DNA of 43,622 bases from an uncultured Elusimicrobia bacterium (lineage in GTDB: Bacteria > Elusimicrobiota > Elusimicrobia > Elusimicrobiales > UBA9959), in assembly GCA_903879915.1 (NCBI GenBank), contig CAIRNJ010000052.1:1-43622 (forward strand). Reading direction: 5' to 3'. The notes under the pieces were generated by a model. That model made no database searches. It was not told where the DNA came from and worked only from the letters and a program-made list of their open reading frames with translations. How positions within the stretch are numbered: the stretch's first letter is position 1; each line of letters opens with the position of its first letter. The translations under genes were made by a program, and so were the position numbers. Positions 39,826 to 43,622 of this stretch are shown here, one piece after another.

Positions 39826-40558
39826 CAAATTCGGCGCGGACTTCCTGGAACGAATGGAAGAGAGATATAGAGAGAGGCGGGAGTTGGAGGCCAAAGCCCC
39901 AAAGTGCCCGGTATGTAACGGCCCCGTGTTGGATGGCGGCTGTGACTTATGTGCGGAAAGAGCCGAGCAAAAGCGCCGGAAGCAGGAGCAGGATGCGGCA
40001 CAGCGTGCACTGGATATACGGCGATTAGGCGGAGAGAGGGCTTACCGGGAGTTTACCCTTGAGGGGTACAAAAATAAACATGTCATTGACTTGTGCAACA
40101 GTTACCCGGCCAAAAACCTTTATATCTGGGGGTCGCCTGGTGTGGGTAAGACCCATCTTGCCACAGCCCTTGTGCGGCAGTATCAAGACGCGCGTGTGGT
40201 AAAGCCTCAGGACATATTCTGGGACTGCCGCGCCGCTAAGACCGTGGAGGAAGAGAGGGCGGTTGTGCATCGGTTTGTAAAGACGGGGCATCTGGTAATT
40301 GATGACCTGGGCATAGCCAAGAATACGGAATTTAATTCCTCCATCCTTTACCTGATACTGGACGGGCGCGACATGGCCGAACGCTCAGGCCTTATCATAA
40401 CAAGCAATCTTTCTCCGGGGGCTTTGTGTGCCCGCCTTGATGATGACCGCCTTCCATCACGCATCTTCGGAAGGGGCACTATCGCAATAGACCTGATGGG
40501 TGAGGATGGAAGGCTATATTCCAACAACAAACCTACTGGGAAAAAACTTGAGTTATAA
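39812..40558 (+). CDS. DnaC-like AAA+ helicase loader with zinc finger
   Basis: A 248-aa ATPase. An N-terminal helical region is followed by a zinc-binding CPVCNGPVLDGGCDLC (about 32-47). The AAA+ core has Walker A GSPGVGKTH (about 107-115), Walker B HLVIDDLG, sensor I in LIITSNLS and an arginine-finger candidate in LPSRIFGRG. It belongs to the DnaC/DnaI/IstB-like group; the neighbouring initiator and lack of a transposase favour helicase loading over IstB. The ATG at 39812 has AGGAGG 8 nt upstream inside the previous gene. Confidence 0.88.
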   Translation: MENANKFGADFLERMEERYRERRELEAKAPKCPVCNGPVLDGGCDLCAERAEQKRRKQEQDAAQRALDIRRLGGERAYREFTLEGYKNKHVIDLCNSYPAKNLYIWGSPGVGKTHLATALVRQYQDARVVKPQDIFWDCRAAKTVEEERAVVHRFVKTGHLVIDDLGIAKNTEFNSSILYLILDGRDMAERSGLIITSNLSPGALCARLDDDRLPSRIFGRGTIAIDLMGEDGRLYSNNKPTGKKLEL

Positions 40559-40559
40559 A

Positions 40560-40745
40560 ATGAACCAGCACAAGCTGATTGAAAAAGCATGCGAGATTTG
40601 CGGGCGGAAGTTTCCGGCCAGGGCTTCTGATAAGCGGGCGAACCGAGGCCGGGCATGCTCTTTTAGGTGCTCGGGGCGGTTAGGGGCCACCGCAAAGAAA
40701 AACCTCAACAAAGCGAAGCCGCGCACCCCTTACGCGCCGCTTTAG
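40560..40745 (+). CDS. Small zinc-finger-like protein
   Basis: A 61-aa basic peptide with four cysteines arranged CEIC(GRKFPARASDKRANRGRA)CSFRC, a treble-clef or HNH-like knuckle that could bind zinc and DNA. It begins 2 nt after the DnaC-like gene and is probably translated by coupling. A function in element replication or as an incomplete endonuclease cannot be separated from sequence; the catalytic His-Asn part of an HNH enzyme is missing. Confidence 0.6.
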   Translation: MNQHKLIEKACEICGRKFPARASDKRANRGRACSFRCSGRLGATAKKNLNKAKPRTPYAPL

Positions 40746-40790
40746 CGAGCGATTGGCAAAGTCAACTAGTAGCAGAAAAAGGAGCACACT

Positions 40791-40991
40791 ATGGAAAACC
40801 GGTTAATCGACATAAAGGAACTGTCGGCGTATATAGCAACGCCCGTAACTACGATATATGGTTACGTATACTCAAAAACAATTCCGGCCGACTGCATTAT
40901 AAGAATCGGCAGGAGGCTAAAGTTTGATAAGGCGGCGGTGGACCGGTGGATTAGCGGGATTGCTGCTGCTCAAGCCAACGCTCCAAAATGA
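40791..40991 (+). CDS. AlpA/excisionase-type HTH protein
   Basis: A 66-aa MerR-like winged HTH. The sequence reads RLIDIKELSAYIATPVTTIYG then YVYSKTIPADCIIRIGRRLK and FDKAAVDRWISG, the HTH_17 layout used by excisionases and AlpA activators of integrases. AAGGAG lies 8 nt before the ATG. In P4- and PICI-like elements this gene controls excision. Its 3' end overlaps by 41 nt a convergent small RHH gene on the other strand, so transcription of the two may interfere. Confidence 0.85.
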   Translation: MENRLIDIKELSAYIATPVTTIYGYVYSKTIPADCIIRIGRRLKFDKAAVDRWISGIAAAQANAPK

Positions 40992-41124
40992 ACTCAATTT
41001 GAGCGTTAAGGGTTCGATGCTCTTTTTGCGCGATAGCGGCCAAGGCTTTATACGTTGTCGCCGCAATTCTCAGCGGATAGGCGCTTCTCTTCGGCTTTGT
41101 CGGCTTAGTCTTCGGCGTGGTCAT
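40951..41124 (-). CDS. Arc-like RHH repressor, 57 aa
   Basis: A short antisense ORF of 57 residues. After a basic N terminus (TTPKTKPTKPKR) it reads SAYPLRIAATTYKALAAI then AQKEHRTLNAQIEFILERWL, the full strand-helix-helix of the Arc/CopG family with its typical 'R.LN.QI...L' second helix. It is convergent with the AlpA-type gene and divergent from the integrase gene, whose promoter is 44 nt away. Tandem ATATCACC words lie in that gap. It is therefore a good candidate for the integrase/excision repressor. There is no strong Shine-Dalgarno. Confidence 0.72.
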   Translation of the reverse strand: MTTPKTKPTKPKRSAYPLRIAATTYKALAAIAQKEHRTLNAQIEFILERWLEQQQSR

Positions 41125-41148
41125 ACAAATGAGTATATTTTATTTTAA

Positions 41149-41167
41149 ATATCACCGCAATATCACC
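41149..41167. promoter_or_regulatory. Tandem ATATCACC operator-like repeats
   Basis: ATATCACC at 41149-41156 and again at 41160-41167, 11 bp apart (one helical turn), directly touching the integrase -35 box. A related ATATCACT is at 41212-41219. Spaced direct words of this kind are usual for RHH dimers. Confidence 0.5.
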
Positions 41168-41196
41168 TTGACATTCACCTTTGTTGGCGTTATACT
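41168..41196 (+). promoter_or_regulatory. Consensus sigma70 promoter of the integrase gene
   Basis: TTGACA (41168-41173), a 17-nt spacer and TATACT (41191-41196): a near-perfect housekeeping promoter. Transcription should start near 41203, about 32 nt before the integrase ATG at 41235, which rules out the upstream TTG start at 41181. Confidence 0.85.
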
Positions 41197-41234
41197 ATAT
41201 ATGTCTGTTTGATATCACTTTGTATCATATCAAT

Positions 41235-42329
41235 ATGTCCGTATTTAAGAAGCGGGGGAGGTGGTGGATTTTATACCGGCTTGCCAACCGCAAGTGGAGA
41301 CGGGAGCCTGTCGGCACGAGTTATACTTTAGCCAAACAGGTTGAAGCGAAAAGAAAAGCCGAAGTGGCGGAAGGCCGTTTTTTCCCAGAGCGCAAGACAA
41401 ATAGACAGAACTTTCAGGAAATATCGGACAATTACTTTAAATTGCACGGCCAGAACCTACGCTCAAAATCATGGAGCCAGATGATGCCCCGCATTATCGC
41501 CGCCATTGGAGCAAAACCCATCGGCAACATAACGCCGCAGGATATTCAAGCCTTCTATAATCAACTGGAATCCACCTCATCGACCTCAACCGCGAACCGG
41601 CACTTGACCCTTATTAAGGCTATTTTCAACAAAGCCAAAGCGTGGGGCACTTTTCATGGGGAAAACCCTTGCGCGGCAGTAAAGAAGAAACGGGAGCCGA
41701 ACCACCGGCTAAGATACCTGTCAGAACCGGAAATAAAAACCCTGACGGAGAACTGCCACCCGCGCCTATACCCTGTTGTAGCCTGTGCCCTCATGACCGG
41801 CATGAGGCGGGGAGAACTACTAAATCTGGATTGGCGGGATATAGACTTCGGCAGCAACGTTATACAGATACTTAAATCAAAGTCCGGAAAGCCGCGAGAA
41901 ATACCAATGATGCCGACCCTGCGGGCTATTCTAGAGAACCTCGGTACCCCCCACACCGGAAACGTTTTCAACCTGCCCGCCATAATGCTCAGAAGGTACT
42001 TCGCAAGGGCCTTGGCGGCCTCCTCAATCACTTCTTTTCGTTTCCACGACCTTCGCCATACCTTCGCCTCTCATTTCGCCATGAAGGTCAAGGATATACC
42101 CGCCCTGCAAAAGATACTCGGTCACGCGAGTATTCAGATGACCATGCGATATGCCCACCTGAGCGACACCCACACGGCCGCGACGATGACTCAACTATCA
42201 AAGTCCATGCCGATTGCGCCTTGCACCACGCCTACCCAAATTGCACCCCGGATTGCACCACCCCTAATTAACGCGCCGATAAATTTTGTAGAATTGTCAA
42301 TGAGAAACGCCGACGTAGCTCAGCGGTAG
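41235..42329 (+). CDS. int: Tyrosine-type integrase ending inside tRNA-Thr
   Basis: A 364-aa site-specific recombinase. The order is an N-terminal arm-binding strand domain (SVFKKRGRWWILYRL), a SAM-like core-binding domain (about 65-150) and a catalytic domain with Arg in MTGMRRGELL, Lys in KSKSGKPREIPM, His-x-x-Arg in FHDLRHTFAS, His in ILGHASIQ and the Tyr nucleophile in MRYAHLS. The C terminus continues through the att repeat into the tRNA, with the TAG stop formed by bases of the tRNA D-arm (42327-42329). A near-consensus promoter lies upstream. No ribosome site is seen. Confidence 0.95.
   Translation: MSVFKKRGRWWILYRLANRKWRREPVGTSYTLAKQVEAKRKAEVAEGRFFPERKTNRQNFQEISDNYFKLHGQNLRSKSWSQMMPRIIAAIGAKPIGNITPQDIQAFYNQLESTSSTSTANRHLTLIKAIFNKAKAWGTFHGENPCAAVKKKREPNHRLRYLSEPEIKTLTENCHPRLYPVVACALMTGMRRGELLNLDWRDIDFGSNVIQILKSKSGKPREIPMMPTLRAILENLGTPHTGNVFNLPAIMLRRYFARALAASSITSFRFHDLRHTFASHFAMKVKDIPALQKILGHASIQMTMRYAHLSDTHTAATMTQLSKSMPIAPCTTPTQIAPRIAPPLINAPINFVELSMRNADVAQR
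42220..42260. repeat. Arm-type ATTGCACC repeats at the right end
   Basis: ATTGCACC at 42240-42247 and ATTGCACCA at 42252-42260, 12 bp apart, with a further TTGCACCA at 42221-42228. The same 12-bp spacing is seen inside the left end (36316, 36328) and outside it (36103, 36115). They lie within the integrase coding sequence (repeated IAP residues). Confidence 0.6.
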
Positions 42330-42347
42330 AGCAACCGCCTTGTAAGC
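42286..42347 (+). repeat. Right att direct repeat of the integrative element
   Basis: Matches 36149-36210 at 61 of 62 positions. It contains the -10 box TAGAAT (42289-42294), the tRNA 5' end and anticodon arm, and the last residues of the integrase. The intact tRNA is on this side. Confidence 0.9.
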
Positions 42348-42380
42348 GGTAGGTCGAGAGTTCAATTCTCTCCGTCGGCT
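42309..42380 (+). tRNA. tRNA-Thr (anticodon TGT)
   Basis: 72 nt folding as a cloverleaf: acceptor GCCGACG/CGTCGGC, D-arm GCTC/GAGC, anticodon stem ACCGC/GCGGT with loop CTTGTAA (anticodon TGT, reading ACA), variable AGGTC, T-arm GAGAG/CTCTC with TTCAATT loop. CCA is not encoded; a run of T follows. Its 5' half and -10 box lie in the att repeat, so after integration the gene uses promoter sequence supplied by the element. Confidence 0.95.
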
Positions 42381-42422
42381 GATTTTTTTTGCCATAGCGA
42401 ACCTCCGACAAGGATCAGCTCC

Positions 42423-43496
42423 ATGAACAAACTTCTGCTCTCCGCACTGCTGTTTTTCTGCGCGTCCGGCCAGGCCGCCGCCGAAGTCACTTCCAAGTTC
42501 AAGGTAGATATTTACGGCTTCATCAAGACCGACCTTATCTATTCCGACCACGGCACCGGCACCAACGAATACCGCACCTACGCCACCACCCGCGCGGACA
42601 AGGCGTTCCGGGCTTCGGCCAGAGGCACCCGCTTCGGCATGAACATAAGCAGCGGCTCCGGCATGAACGGAAAGATAGAGATGGATTTCCTGGGCCTGAC
42701 AGAAAGTCTGGGCGGCACGGCCGGCACTACCGCCGACGTGCGCCTGCGCCACGCCTATGTGGCGTTCAAAACGGGCAAGACCGAGATACTGGCCGGCCAG
42801 ACCTTTTACCCGATAACCGCCGACATCCCCGAAACCTATAACGATTATTTCCTCGGCCATTCCGGTGCGCTGTGGTCCCGGGCGCCGCAGCTGCGCGCCA
42901 CCTACGTCCCGGTAAAGAAACTTAAGATCATAGCCGCCGTGGTCCGCCCCTCCGCCAAGCTTACCGATGCGGAAGGCACCCGCTCCGCCCTGCCCGGCGT
43001 GCAGGGCAAGATAGAGAAAGAATTCGGCAAGGCCAGGTTCAGCGTGGCCGGCGCGGCCGGCGTCTGGAAAAGCACCTTCAGCGCGCAGACCGCGGACAGC
43101 TCGGTGCTGGTAGCGGGCTTCAATGTGCCGCTCTCGCCCTTTACCGTTTACGGCGAAGCCTGGGCCGGCCGGAACCTTTCGGATTTCCTGGGCGGCCTCG
43201 GCAATACCGGCTACGGCGCCAACGCCGTACCCGGGAAAGGCGGCTACCTGGCGCTTAAGTTCAAGCCGAAAGATACGCTCTGGTTCAACCTGATCTACGG
43301 CGTGGACGACCCGAGGAATTCCAAAGTGCTGACCAAGGGCAAAACGAGGAACTCCACCGCCATAGCCAACGCCTCTGCTTTGTTCTACGACTGCGTGGAA
43401 ACGGGCGTGGAAGTTTCGGCGCTGAACACTGAATACAAAGACCTTCAGAACAGGTCGGCCATGACCTACCAGCTGACCGTAAAGCTGCTGTTTTAA
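42423..43496 (+). CDS. DcaP-like outer-membrane porin
   Basis: A 357-aa exported protein. Signal peptide 1-20 (ending GQAAA), then KVDIYGFIKTDLIYS, the entry strand typical of DcaP-type trimeric porins. The segment ADVRLRHAYVAFKTGKTEIL followed by AGQTFYPI is also characteristic. Alternating strands run to a terminal Phe (VKLLF), the outer-membrane insertion signal, consistent with a 16-strand barrel. DcaP porins pass small organic acids and similar solutes; the substrate here is unknown. AAGGA lies about 9 nt before the ATG. It is host DNA just outside the integrative element. Confidence 0.8.
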   Translation: MNKLLLSALLFFCASGQAAAEVTSKFKVDIYGFIKTDLIYSDHGTGTNEYRTYATTRADKAFRASARGTRFGMNISSGSGMNGKIEMDFLGLTESLGGTAGTTADVRLRHAYVAFKTGKTEILAGQTFYPITADIPETYNDYFLGHSGALWSRAPQLRATYVPVKKLKIIAAVVRPSAKLTDAEGTRSALPGVQGKIEKEFGKARFSVAGAAGVWKSTFSAQTADSSVLVAGFNVPLSPFTVYGEAWAGRNLSDFLGGLGNTGYGANAVPGKGGYLALKFKPKDTLWFNLIYGVDDPRNSKVLTKGKTRNSTAIANASALFYDCVETGVEVSALNTEYKDLQNRSAMTYQLTVKLLF

Positions 43497-43528
43497 CCCG
43501 GCCACACAAACGTGGGCGGGGTATTTGA

Positions 43529-43534
43529 TATAAT
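43529..43534 (+). promoter_or_regulatory. -10 box of tRNA-Glu
   Basis: TATAAT ends 10 nt before the first base of tRNA-Glu, a normal distance for a tRNA promoter. The -35 is poorly matched. Confidence 0.5.
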
Positions 43535-43544
43535 TTACAGGTAC

Positions 43545-43620
43545 GGCCCCTTCGTCTAGCGGTTAGGACGCTGCCCTCTCAAGGCAGAGATCACGGGTTC
43601 GAATCCCGTAGGGGCCGCCA
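43545..43620 (+). tRNA. tRNA-Glu (anticodon CTC)
   Basis: 76 nt including an encoded CCA. Acceptor GGCCCCT/AGGGGCC, anticodon stem CTGCC/GGCAG with loop CTCTCAA (anticodon CTC, reading GAG), T-arm ACGGG/CCCGT with TTCGAAT. The encoded CCA contrasts with the tRNA-Thr above, which lacks it. Confidence 0.97.
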
Positions 43621-43622
43621 AA

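Noticed and set aside
39812-40558. IstB-type transposition helper instead of helicase loader
   Set aside because: No IstA-like transposase is nearby, and the gene overlaps a phage-type replication initiator.
41181-41234. Upstream TTG start of the integrase
   Set aside because: It lies within the promoter spacer, upstream of the predicted transcription start.

Overview
The window is a GC-rich chromosomal segment from a Gram-negative, two-membrane bacterium. The evidence for an outer membrane is several lipoprotein signal peptides, two predicted outer-membrane beta-barrels ending in Phe, a CsgG-like lipoprotein and a DcaP-like porin. The mix of multiple clostripain-type (C11) proteases, GGGGACG-bounded palindromic repeats and many two-component genes would fit Elusimicrobiota or a neighbouring candidate lineage. 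That placement is inference from style and content; no marker gene proves it.

Layout. 1-9.5 kb (+ strand): gpmI, a DUF167 gene, a DsbA-like thiol oxidoreductase with a MauE/DoxX-like membrane partner, a secreted unknown, a single-domain response regulator, a DMT-like membrane protein beside a UDP-glucuronate decarboxylase, an OmpR/EnvZ-type two-component pair and a small secreted protein. 9.6-15.4 kb (- strand): four tandem secreted C11 proteases, each with its own start signals and most with their own terminator, set among palindromic repeats and GGCCC-rich motifs. 15.7-20.7 kb (-): a five-gene signalling operon (MEDS sensor, PocR histidine kinase, REC-PAS histidine kinase, two REC-only proteins) with no DNA-binding output. 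21-26 kb (-): a TMTC-like glycosyltransferase with TPRs, then an envelope cluster (duplicated CsgG-like lipoprotein, small lipoprotein, beta-barrel with a duplicated N-terminal module). 26.2-29.6 kb (-): radical SAM, methyltransferase, GT2 and SGNH hydrolase, tightly packed and probably making or modifying a surface glycan. 29.7-32.9 kb (-): two secreted proteins and cinA. 32.9-34.4 kb: an IS110/IS1111-type insertion sequence. 34.5-36.0 kb (-): an ABC-F ATPase.

The most striking part is about 36.15-42.35 kb: a 6.1-kb integrative element inserted in a tRNA-Thr(TGT) gene. It is bounded by a 62-bp direct repeat (61/62 identical) covering the 5' half of the tRNA and its upstream -10 box. It is visibly more AT-rich than the host and carries a tyrosine integrase, an AlpA-type HTH protein, an Arc-like repressor encoded by a very short antisense ORF, a phage-type replication initiator, a DnaC-like helicase loader, a zinc-finger peptide, two lipoproteins, a possible winged-helix protein and an RHH regulator with palindromic operators. 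No capsid, portal, terminase or conjugation gene is visible, so it resembles a phage satellite or a small replicating integrative element. The integrase frame runs into the tRNA and stops inside its D-arm. Just outside the left end lies the tail of a second, related integrase, which suggests that the site has been used repeatedly. The intact tRNA-Thr, a DcaP-like porin and tRNA-Glu(CTC) close the window.
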